From contig DFBP01000278.1 in assembly GCA_002366685.1 (NCBI GenBank), positions 1,338 through 8,693 on the forward strand: a DNA stretch of 7,356 nt, read 5' to 3'. This document shows positions 1 to 6,039 of the stretch, one piece after another; the first letter of the stretch is position 1; every line of letters begins with the position of its first letter. Under the pieces are notes generated by a model. It searched no databases and was not told the origin of the DNA. It saw only the letters and a program-made list of their open reading frames with translations. The position numbers and the translations under genes were made by a program. The stretch comes from Rhodobacterales bacterium UBA3077 (GTDB lineage Bacteria > Pseudomonadota > Alphaproteobacteria > Rhodobacterales > Rhodobacteraceae).

Positions 1-1436
1 CCGTCAAACGAGCGAATCCAAAGGACCTCGTCACCGATCAGAATGGCCGCGCCGTCTACGCGTGAACGAATTGTCAGGTCAAGATAGGAATAAAGGCCTT
101 CGTAATCGGTAAAATCAAGCCGATCGATTCCGATTTCGAAATCGGTGATCTTGTCACGCCGGCCATCCGCGATGAACTCGAAAATGTCAGCGCCCGTGCC
201 ACCGGTCAAAACATCGCGCCCGCGGCCGTCTATGAGCCGGTCGTTGCCCGCGCCACCGATCAGAATGTCGCTTTTACCCATGCCAAAAATGGTATCGTCT
301 CCGCTACCGCCAGTGAGGGTTTCGGCGATGGGTCCACCAATTAGCGTGCTCCCCGGATCGAGCGTAAGCTGAAACTCGGTGAAACCGTGTTCGCTGGCAG
401 AACCGACAAATACGAAAATATCAGCCCCGATAATTTCGATTTCTATATCGGAGATATTGGAGAGGGTTGTGGTGAACTCGTCAGCCACGACTCCCAGCAG
501 GTTCAGGCGGCCGCGGTAATCCAGCTCAAATAAGGTTATGCCGCCGTCCGAGCCACCAGCCAGCACAAAATGACGATCCTCGACGATGAAAACCTCTACT
601 GCTGAGATACGTTCAAAACGGGTTTCGGACTTATCGATCAACTCATCAACCAGTTTAAGTTTGCCACCGCGCGAGACCCGAAATACCAGAAGGGAATCGG
701 TTTCGGCGGAGCCGACAAGCAAAAAGGCACGCGGGCCGATTTGTGCGGTTGCCATTGTGCTTGGAGCGTTGAACCCGACTGCGCCGGGTTCAAGCAGGAA
801 GCGATTGATCATTCCGCCCGCCGCATTGACTTCAAAAACATTGATGCCTGCGTCAAAAGCAGACGCGACAAACAGGAATTTGTGTCCCTGCAATGTTGCA
901 GAGATCATCGACGAAATATCGCCGAGCGCCGTAAAGGCTGTATCCGGGAAGAGCGTTTGGTTGGTGAGGGCTCCGCCTGCGGAAATGGTAAAGCGGTCGA
1001 GGCCGGAAGTTGTATTGGCCGAAAACAGGTAGCTGTTGCCGTCAACCACAACGACTTCACTCATTGTCAGATTGGCGGTGCCTGCTCCGCTCAAGGTTTC
1101 ATTGGCAATAAAGGCACCGGCACCATCCAACTGGTAAACCGCCAGATTATTGTCATATCGGCCGGAAGGTATCACATAACTGGCACCTTCAAACGTGTAG
1201 GCATTTACATACCGCACATTGGCAGTGCCGGTATTGGCACCAAATAATACATCGTCCGCCGGCACGAGTGTGCCATCGTTCAGTATTTCGTAACTCGACA
1301 TTCCGCCATCGGCTTCGCCCGCAGCGATCAGATATCGACGTGTCCCAACGCTAATTATATCAAGGCTGGACAGCCCCATAAGTTGCTCCACGGCTGTATC
1401 CAGCCGCGTGTCCAGCCACGCAAACCCCATTTGCAT
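1..1436 (-). CDS. Beta-propeller repeat protein with C-terminal RTX calcium-binding repeats (partial, C-terminus off the left edge)
   Basis: An uninterrupted minus-strand frame runs from an ATG at 1436 to the window edge (478 codons, no stop). Residues about 30-360 hold seven repeats of about 51 residues. Each has a hydrophobic strand starting with an aromatic residue (35, 87, 136, 187, 238, 290, 341) and a second aromatic 13-14 residues later (49, 101, 149, 201, 252, 303, 355), as expected of a seven-bladed propeller. Residues 376-420 are five in-register nonapeptides of the GGxGxDxUx type, such as GGSGDDTIF and GGAGNDRLI. They are followed by DKITDF (428-433) and a GIDRLDF stretch like the serralysin C-terminal domain. 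There is no N-terminal signal peptide, which fits type I secretion through a C-terminal signal, but no secretion genes are in view. The first ATG is chosen because GGAG (1444-1447) lies 7 bases upstream; ATG 1430 is the alternative. The family is clear; the ligand or enzymatic role is unknown. The end is probably near, since RTX domains usually stop soon after this motif. Confidence 0.87.
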   Translation of the reverse strand, partial: MQMGFAWLDTRLDTAVEQLMGLSSLDIISVGTRRYLIAAGEADGGMSSYEILNDGTLVPADDVLFGANTGTANVRYVNAYTFEGASYVIPSGRYDNNLAVYQLDGAGAFIANETLSGAGTANLTMSEVVVVDGNSYLFSANTTSGLDRFTISAGGALTNQTLFPDTAFTALGDISSMISATLQGHKFLFVASAFDAGINVFEVNAAGGMINRFLLEPGAVGFNAPSTMATAQIGPRAFLLVGSAETDSLLVFRVSRGGKLKLVDELIDKSETRFERISAVEVFIVEDRHFVLAGGSDGGITLFELDYRGRLNLLGVVADEFTTTLSNISDIEIEIIGADIFVFVGSASEHGFTEFQLTLDPGSTLIGGPIAETLTGGSGDDTIFGMGKSDILIGGAGNDRLIDGRGRDVLTGGTGADIFEFIADGRRDKITDFEIGIDRLDFTDYEGLYSYLDLTIRSRVDGAAILIGDEVLWIRSFD

Positions 1437-1448
1437 GAACCCACTCCA

Positions 1449-1465
1449 CTTGTTCCCGAAACAAG
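1449..1465 (-). promoter_or_regulatory. Small inverted repeat in the leader of the propeller-RTX gene
   Basis: CTTGTT (1449-1454) and AACAAG (1460-1465) are perfect inverted repeats around a 5-base loop. The element sits next to the GGAG ribosome-binding site (1444-1447) of the minus-strand gene starting at 1436. It could be an operator or a 5' leader hairpin affecting translation. Six base pairs with only two G-C pairs make a weak structure, so chance is possible. Confidence 0.25.
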
Positions 1466-1500
1466 CATTGCGGGGGGCGGGTTAATGATTTGGAAAATTA

Positions 1501-1506
1501 ACTATA
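1501..1506 (-). promoter_or_regulatory. Possible -10 element for the propeller-RTX gene
   Basis: The minus strand reads TATAGT here, just after the ychF stop codon (1514-1516) and about 65 bases before the ATG at 1436, in an AT-rich stretch. No convincing -35 hexamer lies 16-18 bases upstream. This is only a candidate for separate transcription of the gene from ychF. Confidence 0.2.
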
Positions 1507-1513
1507 CCGTTGA

Positions 1514-2611
1514 TCAGGTATTAAACAGAAAATGCAATACATCTCCGTCCTTGACGGTATAGGCCTTGCCTTCGGCGCGCATCTTGCCCGCTTCTTTGGC
1601 ACCTTGCTCACCGCCAAATTCGACAAAGTCAGGGTAGGCAATGGTTTCGGCACGAATAAAGCCACGCTCGAAATCGCCGTGGATCACACCCGCCGCCTGC
1701 GGGGCAAGCGTGCCTTTGTGGATGGTCCAGGCACGGGCTTCTTTCGGGCCGACGGTGAAATAGGTTTCAAGTTGCAAGAGCTCGTAGCCTGCTTTGATCA
1801 GACGGTCGAGTCCGGCCTCGTGCAAGCCCATTTCCTCAAGAAACATTGCGGCTTCTTCGTCATCAAGCTGGCTGATCTCTTCTTCAATGGCAGCAGAAAT
1901 CACCACACTGGCCGCACCTTGCTCTAGGGCCATTTTGGCCACCGCTTCGGAGTGGGCATTGCCTGCGGCCGCGTTTTCTTCTTCGACATTGCACACATAG
2001 AGCACCGGTTTGGCGCTCAACAATTGCAACATGTTCCAAGATTTTTGCTCGTCTTCGGACACATCAACGGTGCGGGCGGGCTTGTCATTCTCAATCGCTT
2101 CTTTGGCGCGGGTCAGCAGATCATTTTGCTCCAGCGCGTCTTTATCGCCGCCTTTAATTTTGCGAACAAGGTTAGCAAGTCGTTTATCAATGCTTTCCAG
2201 ATCGGCCAGCATCAGCTCGGTTTCGATCACTTCGGCATCACTCACCGGATCGACCCGACCGTCTACGTGGGTGATGTCGTCGTCCTCAAAGCACCGCAGC
2301 ACGTGGATGATGGCGTCACACTCGCGGATATTGGCAAGGAACTGGTTGCCGAGCCCTTCGCCTTTGCTGGCCCCTTTGACCAGCCCGGCGATATCGACAA
2401 AAGCCATGCGGGTCGGGATGATTTTGGCGGAGCTGGCGATTTTGGCCAAAGTGTCCAAACGGGTATCCGGCACGCTCACCTCGCCAACATTCGGCTCGAT
2501 CGTGCAAAATGGAAAATTGGCCGCCTGTGCGCTGGCGGTCCGTGTCAATGCGTTGAACAGAGTCGATTTGCCGACATTCGGCATCCCTACAATTCCGGTT
2601 TTAAAACCCAT
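1514..2611 (-). CDS. ychF: Redox-regulated ATPase YchF (OLA1/YchF family)
   Basis: The product is 365 residues, close to the roughly 363 of E. coli YchF. It opens with the conserved MGFKTGIVGMPNVGKSTL: the P-loop is GMPNVGKS (9-16) and the Walker B/G3 motif is DIAG (73-76). The G4 position reads NVEE (208-211) instead of NKxD, the change that makes YchF/OLA1 proteins prefer ATP over GTP. The C-terminal part (about 281-365, ending VKDGDVLHFLFNT) is the TGS domain. The family is a ribosome-associated cytosolic NTPase linked to stress and translation control. The frame extends upstream to a GTG at 2641, but ATG 2611 is chosen because it matches the family N-terminus exactly and has AGGCGAG just upstream. 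It lies 62 bases downstream of pssA on the same strand, so co-transcription is possible but not shown. Confidence 0.97.
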   Translation of the reverse strand: MGFKTGIVGMPNVGKSTLFNALTRTASAQAANFPFCTIEPNVGEVSVPDTRLDTLAKIASSAKIIPTRMAFVDIAGLVKGASKGEGLGNQFLANIRECDAIIHVLRCFEDDDITHVDGRVDPVSDAEVIETELMLADLESIDKRLANLVRKIKGGDKDALEQNDLLTRAKEAIENDKPARTVDVSEDEQKSWNMLQLLSAKPVLYVCNVEEENAAAGNAHSEAVAKMALEQGAASVVISAAIEEEISQLDDEEAAMFLEEMGLHEAGLDRLIKAGYELLQLETYFTVGPKEARAWTIHKGTLAPQAAGVIHGDFERGFIRAETIAYPDFVEFGGEQGAKEAGKMRAEGKAYTVKDGDVLHFLFNT

Positions 2612-2655
2612 GATCTCGCCTTTTCTATTGCGCTCTGACACCCTCTAAAAGGACA

Positions 2656-2681
2656 AGGGGAAACCTGCAAGGGTTACCCCT
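2656..2681 (-). terminator. Inverted repeat over the pssA stop codon, possible weak terminator or processing hairpin
   Basis: AGGGG (2656-2660) plus AACC (2662-2665) pair with GGTT (2672-2675) plus CCCCT (2677-2681), with one A-A mismatch and a 6-base loop. The pssA stop (2674-2676) is inside the stem. On the minus strand the hairpin is followed by TGTCCTTTTAG, not a clean U tract, so full termination is unlikely. It may attenuate or separate pssA and ychF messages. The better T run is on the plus-strand side (2683-2688), where no gene is read. Confidence 0.3.
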
Positions 2682-3426
2682 GTTTTTTGGGCGGATTTGG
2701 CGTACGTTGCGTGAAAATGCACCAAAGCACGATGGTGATATAGGCCGAGCCAAGCAAAAAGAGCGATGTCCACGGAAAGTTCAGGACCGCAGCGCCAACG
2801 AAAATGAGCCCGACCAGCAGGTACTTAATGTGTTCTCGCGAAACCTGCATGGCCTTGAAGGACCACGTATGCACGCGGCTGATCAGGGTTAATGCGACGA
2901 GAATCATATATATACTTATCAGGATCGGCGGCAGGAAAGGGGCATCACTGATGGCGAAAGTAATGAACATCGGCATCATGATCAAAAGTGCACCGGCAGG
3001 GGCGGGGACGCCCACAAAGTAGCCGTGGCTCTCTTCTTCTTCATCGGATTTTGTGCTGACGTTAAAGCGGGCCAGCCGTAGCACGGCGGCCACGGTATAA
3101 ACCAGCGCTGCGATCCAACCCAGGCCTTTGGCTTCTTGCAAGCCCCAGAAATACATAAGCAGCGGCGGGGCCACCCCGAAATTGATGAAATCTGCCAGCG
3201 TGTCCAGCTCGGCCCCGATTTTGCTTTCGCTTTTCAGCATGCGCGCCAATGCGCCATCAACCACGTCAAGCACAGCGGCCAATATGATCAGCTTTACGGC
3301 GCGCTCGTAATTTCCTTCTAACCCGAACCGGATGGCGGTGAGGCCGGCACAAATCGCAATGATTGTGACCAGATTTGGCAGCAGTTGGATAACCGGAAAT
3401 TTGGGTGCGGGTTTCTCGACGGTCAT
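2674..3426 (-). CDS. pssA: CDP-diacylglycerol--serine O-phosphatidyltransferase (phosphatidylserine synthase)
   Basis: This 250-residue membrane protein makes phosphatidylserine from CDP-diacylglycerol and L-serine at the inner membrane. The CDP-alcohol phosphotransferase signature is complete: D54, D57-G58, A61-R62, G71, D75 and D79 (the stretch DVVDGALAR followed by GAELDTLAD). Several hydrophobic segments are visible, at about 11-33, 43-57, 83-94, 103-117, 143-160, 166-183, 202-217 and 221-238. This is the integral-membrane type II synthase, unlike the soluble E. coli enzyme. The ATG at 3426 lies only 3 bases after the psd stop and has no strong Shine-Dalgarno sequence, so translation is probably coupled to psd. 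The C-terminus is basic (NPPKKQG). Confidence 0.96.
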   Translation of the reverse strand: MTVEKPAPKFPVIQLLPNLVTIIAICAGLTAIRFGLEGNYERAVKLIILAAVLDVVDGALARMLKSESKIGAELDTLADFINFGVAPPLLMYFWGLQEAKGLGWIAALVYTVAAVLRLARFNVSTKSDEEEESHGYFVGVPAPAGALLIMMPMFITFAISDAPFLPPILISIYMILVALTLISRVHTWSFKAMQVSREHIKYLLVGLIFVGAAVLNFPWTSLFLLGSAYITIVLWCIFTQRTPNPPKKQG

Positions 3427-3429
3427 GGA

Positions 3430-4140
3430 TTAGTCCGCCCGGGCTTCGCGGCGGGGCTCCTCGGTGAAGAGTTCCGCCAGAACGGTTTCACCGGCAACCA
3501 TGGTCTGGCCAAGGGCGACCAGCGGCTGCACCCCTTCGGGGAGGTAAACATCAAGCCTTGAACCAAAACGGATAAGGCCGAACCGTTCACCGGTTTTCAG
3601 GCTTTGGCCCGGGTCGGAGAAGCAGACAATGCGGCGGGCCACAAGCCCCGCGATCTGTACCACCGCGATCTGGCGACCGTCTTCCATTTCAATACAGAGC
3701 GAATTGCGCTCGTTATCTACGCTGGCTTTATCAAGCGAGGCGTTGAGAAATTTGCCGGGGCGGTAGGCGATGGCTTTGATCTCACCACCCACAGGGGCGC
3801 GGTTCACATGGCAATTGAACACATTCATAAACACGCTGATGCGGGTGAGGGCTTCAGGCCCCATACCGAGCTCAGCGGGGGGCACGGCGGGTTCGATCAA
3901 GGAAATAATGCCGTCCGCCGGGCTCACAACCAGCCCCTCGCGGGTTGGCGTATAGCGCTTTGGATCGCGGAAAAAGTAATAGACCCAGATGGTAATGCCA
4001 ACCATGACCCATGCCAGAAAGCCAACGAAAGAGAATATTTGCGCCAACAGGAATAACGCGACCGTAATACCCGCCGCGATGGCCACAAAGCGACGCCCTT
4101 CTTTGTGCATCGGTTTGATGAATGTACCAAGCATGTTCAT
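3430..4140 (-). CDS. psd: Phosphatidylserine decarboxylase proenzyme (short type)
   Basis: The enzyme converts phosphatidylserine to phosphatidylethanolamine, using the product of the next gene, pssA. The 236 residues fit the short form common in alphaproteobacteria. Two membrane segments (about 17-34 and 37-56) precede the catalytic domain. Conserved landmarks are SPADG (73-77, with D76), NCHVNRAPVGG (109-119, with H111) and RFGSRLDVYLPEG (191-203). Self-cleavage between G193 and S194 should give the beta chain and the pyruvoyl group on S194. The frame extends to an ATG at 4161, but ATG 4140 is chosen because a perfect AGGAGG (4148-4153) lies 7 bases upstream of it; the longer start would place that site inside the coding region. 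The gene is first in a psd-pssA unit divergent from trpA. Confidence 0.95.
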   Translation of the reverse strand: MNMLGTFIKPMHKEGRRFVAIAAGITVALFLLAQIFSFVGFLAWVMVGITIWVYYFFRDPKRYTPTREGLVVSPADGIISLIEPAVPPAELGMGPEALTRISVFMNVFNCHVNRAPVGGEIKAIAYRPGKFLNASLDKASVDNERNSLCIEMEDGRQIAVVQIAGLVARRIVCFSDPGQSLKTGERFGLIRFGSRLDVYLPEGVQPLVALGQTMVAGETVLAELFTEEPRREARAD

Positions 4141-4147
4141 GGCGGTG

Positions 4148-4153
4148 CCTCCT
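4148..4153 (-). promoter_or_regulatory. Consensus ribosome-binding site that fixes the psd start
   Basis: The minus strand reads AGGAGG, a full match to the anti-Shine-Dalgarno consensus, with 7 bases before ATG 4140. This decides the psd start in favour of 4140 over the in-frame ATG at 4161. Confidence 0.85.
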
Positions 4154-4191
4154 GCGTTCACTTGGTTTCAAAGACACCCGAAGTCACGGAT

Positions 4192-4197
4192 TGTCAA
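4192..4197 (-). promoter_or_regulatory. Possible -35 element for psd
   Basis: The minus strand reads a perfect TTGACA about 50 bases upstream of the psd ATG, in the 128-base spacer between the divergent psd and trpA genes. At a 17-base spacing the -10 position reads TCTTTG, a poor match. The promoter is therefore likely by position but only half supported by sequence. I found no good sigma-70 pair for trpA in the same spacer; TTGACG at 4224-4229 lacks a -10 partner. Confidence 0.3.
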
Positions 4198-4268
4198 GAC
4201 AGCGCGGCGTTCGGACTTGATCTTTGACGGGGCTTATCGCAAAACGGGGGCCAATCGGGAGACGAAAC

Positions 4269-5057
4269 ATGACACGCATCGCCAGCAAATTTTCCAGCCT
4301 GAAAGCCGAAGGTAAATCGGCTTTTGTTTCTTTTGTGATGGCGGGGGACCCTGATTATGACACTTGCCTTGAACTCATTCGGGGTATGCCGGCAGCAGGT
4401 GTGGATATCATTGAACTCGGCATGCCTTTTACCGACCCGATGGCGGATGGTCCTGCCATTCAGCTAGCGGGACAACGGGCGCTGGCATCCGGTATGACTA
4501 TGAAGCGCACCCTGCAAATGGTGCAGGATTTCCGTGTGGGCGATGACCGCACGCCTATTGTATTGATGGGCTATTATAACCCGATCTATTCGATGGGCGT
4601 GGATACCTTTTTGGCGGCTGCGAAAGAAGCGGGGGTAGATGGGTTGATTGTGGTCGACCTGCCGCCGGAAGAGGATAGCGAATTGTGCATTCCGGCCATG
4701 GCGGCGGGGATTGATTTTATCCGGCTGACCACGCCCACAACAAATGACAAGCGCTTGCCCAAGGTGATGCAGAATACATCGGGCTTTATCTACTACGTGT
4801 CGATCAACGGGATAACAGGGTCAGCCGAGGCTGATGCGGATTTGATTGCGCCAGAGGTGGCACGGATCAAAGCGGCGAGCGATTTGCCAGTATGCGTGGG
4901 TTTCGGGATCAAGACGCCTGCAACCGCGCAGGCGATTGCGGGGATCTCGGACGGGGCCGTGGTTGGCTCGGCCATTGTGCAACGGATTGGAGACGGAGAA
5001 AGCGTGGGCGAGGTGCTTGGCTTTGTTTCCGAGCTGGCCGATGGGGCGCACGCCTAG
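4269..5057 (+). CDS. trpA: Tryptophan synthase alpha chain
   Basis: The alpha subunit cleaves indole-3-glycerol phosphate to indole and glyceraldehyde 3-phosphate, passing indole to the TrpB subunit in the alpha2-beta2 complex. The 262 residues are close to the family's usual 265-270. Catalytic Glu49 (in IIELGMPF) and Asp60 (in DPMADGPAIQ) fall at the same numbers as in the Salmonella and E. coli enzyme. GYYNPIYSMG (101-110), VVDLPPEE (128-135), VGFGIKTP (210-217) and VVGSAIV (231-237, phosphate binding) complete the TIM barrel signature. The frame opens at 4224, but ATG 4269 gives the standard N-terminus and has GGGAG (4257-4261) 7 bases upstream. No trpB or trpF is in the window; the gene is transcribed alone, divergent from psd and convergent with the coxM-like gene, and ends at a strong terminator. 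Confidence 0.97.
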   Translation: MTRIASKFSSLKAEGKSAFVSFVMAGDPDYDTCLELIRGMPAAGVDIIELGMPFTDPMADGPAIQLAGQRALASGMTMKRTLQMVQDFRVGDDRTPIVLMGYYNPIYSMGVDTFLAAAKEAGVDGLIVVDLPPEEDSELCIPAMAAGIDFIRLTTPTTNDKRLPKVMQNTSGFIYYVSINGITGSAEADADLIAPEVARIKAASDLPVCVGFGIKTPATAQAIAGISDGAVVGSAIVQRIGDGESVGEVLGFVSELADGAHA

Positions 5058-5083
5058 CTGGAAGCCGGGCTGACGGGTGGTGG

Positions 5084-5106
5084 CATTTTGAAGGGGCTTC
5101 AAAATG
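5084..5106 (+). repeat. Perfect 10-bp inverted repeat downstream of trpA
   Basis: CATTTTGAAG (5084-5093) is followed, after a 3-base GGG loop, by its exact reverse complement CTTCAAAATG (5097-5106). The stem is AT-rich and no T run follows, so it is not a typical intrinsic terminator. It begins 27 bases after the trpA stop. It could be a 3'-end stabilising hairpin, or one end of the repeat-like block that follows. Confidence 0.6.
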
Positions 5107-5107
5107 G

Positions 5108-5203
5108 GCTGCGGCGCTGTGGCCTCGGCTACGCCTCGGTAGGGCTTTGCCCTCTTGGCTACGCCAATTCACCCAGAGTATTTTTGAAAAGAAGAAGTTA
5201 AAA
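5108..5203. repeat. Repeat-like intergenic block between trpA and its terminator
   Basis: This non-coding stretch has its own internal order. GGCTACGCC occurs twice (5127-5135 and 5157-5165) and GCCTCGG twice (5122-5128 and 5133-5139). A small hairpin AGGGC-TTT-GCCCT (5141-5153) sits between the two GGCTACGCC copies. It ends in an AT-rich tail with AGAGTATTTTTGAAAAG (5175-5191). The tail resembles dispersed spacer sequences I recall from Rhodobacteraceae genomes; that is memory, not a search result. No credible ORF or RNA gene is visible here. Confidence 0.4.
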
Positions 5204-5213
5204 AGGATGGAAA

Positions 5214-5248
5214 CCCCCGTCCGCGTGAGCGGAAGGGGGGATTTTTTT
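5214..5248 (+). terminator. Rho-independent terminator of trpA at the convergent junction
   Basis: CCCCC (5214-5218) and TCCGC (5220-5224) pair with GCGGA (5229-5233) and GGGGG (5235-5239), with one G-A mismatch and a GTGA tetraloop. After G5240 and A5241 comes a run of seven T (5242-5248), ideal for the plus strand. The last T directly abuts the stop codon of the minus-strand coxM-like gene (5249-5251). Read on the minus strand, the stem is followed by only TTTCC, with a further CCTTTTTAAC beyond, so it may also work, more weakly, for the cox operon. Confidence 0.85.
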
Positions 5249-6028
5249 CTAGCAACCAGACACAGCGCGGCCGGTAAGGACCTTTACCAGATTGGCGCGA
5301 TAGTCTTCGCTGCCGTGCAGGTCGGAGATCATGCCATCGGACGGGACCGAGAGGCCGGAGAGCGCATCGGCGCTGAAATTGCCGTTCAGGGCTTCTTCAC
5401 CAGCGCTCCAGCGGTGCACGCCTTCTTCCGAGGCTCCGGTGACAGCGACCCGAACGCCACCATCGGTTTTGGCAACGAATACGCCGGTAAGCGCGAAGCG
5501 CGAGGCGGATTGCTCGAATTTTTCGTAACAGGCAGCATCAGGCACCGGGATTTTAACGGCGGTGATGATTTCACCTTCCTCCAGCGTGGTGGTGAACATG
5601 CCGTCAAAGAAATCATCTGCCGCGATTTCCCGGCTGTTGGTGACAATCGTGGCCCCGAGGGCCAGCACGGCTGCCGGATAGTCAGATGAGGGGTCATTAT
5701 TGGCCAGCGAACCGCCGATGGTGCCACGGTTGCGCACCGCAGGGTCGCCGATATTACCGGCCAGCGCTGCCACGGCTCCAATTGGGCATTCGGCAGCCAC
5801 TTGCGCGTGGGTGGTTGCGCCGCCGATGGTGACAACACCACCGGATTCGGACACAACGACCATTTCGGCAATACCCTTGAGGCTAACCAGTTTCGCCGGG
5901 CTGGCAAGACCTTGCTTCATGGTTGGGATCAGGGTTTGACCCCCGCCCAGTGCCTGCGCATCCTCGCTCGCGAGAGCCGCGACCGCATCTGCCACGGTGG
6001 AGGGTTTTTCGAAATCAAAATCATACAT
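5249..6028 (-). CDS. Molybdenum hydroxylase FAD-binding medium subunit, CoxM-like (form II CO dehydrogenase family)
   Basis: This 259-residue flavoprotein subunit should carry electrons from the molybdenum/iron-sulphur subunits to FAD and an acceptor. The two FAD-binding motifs of the family are present: GGGQTLIP (28-35) and TIGGSLANND (103-112). The C-terminus YRANLVKVLTGRA (243-255) is also typical. It is 11 bases downstream of the large-subunit gene on the same strand, and its AGGAG (6036-6040) overlaps that gene's TAA stop, so translation is tightly linked. Two adjacent ATGs exist, at 6031 and 6028; 6028 is preferred because it has 7 rather than 4 bases to the AGGAG and gives the usual MY-type N-terminus. 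The true substrate of form II enzymes is uncertain, so the symbol is withheld. Confidence 0.9.
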   Translation of the reverse strand: MYDFDFEKPSTVADAVAALASEDAQALGGGQTLIPTMKQGLASPAKLVSLKGIAEMVVVSESGGVVTIGGATTHAQVAAECPIGAVAALAGNIGDPAVRNRGTIGGSLANNDPSSDYPAAVLALGATIVTNSREIAADDFFDGMFTTTLEEGEIITAVKIPVPDAACYEKFEQSASRFALTGVFVAKTDGGVRVAVTGASEEGVHRWSAGEEALNGNFSADALSGLSVPSDGMISDLHGSEDYRANLVKVLTGRAVSGC

Positions 6029-6039
6029 CATTGTTCTCC

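Noticed and set aside
741..1247. A 168-codon plus-strand open frame antisense to the propeller-RTX gene
   Set aside because: The minus-strand frame shows seven regular repeats and RTX motifs; the plus frame is a low-order product with no recognisable domain.
1952..2638. Two long plus-strand open frames antisense to ychF
   Set aside because: ychF is matched along its whole length by conserved motifs; the opposite frames are shadows of codon bias.
2611..2641. GTG start at 2641 giving YchF a 10-residue extension
   Set aside because: The family starts at MGFK, and the AGAGG before the GTG is too close to serve as a good ribosome-binding site.
5127..5165. The two GGCTACGCC copies as a CRISPR array or mobile element ends
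   Set aside because: There are only two 9-base copies, no regular spacer series, no transposase and no flanking target duplication visible.
4892..5689. A 265-codon plus-strand open frame crossing the trpA end, the terminator and part of the coxM-like gene
   Set aside because: It overlaps the end of trpA in another frame, runs through a strong terminator and is antisense to a clear FAD-binding subunit; its product resembles no family I know.
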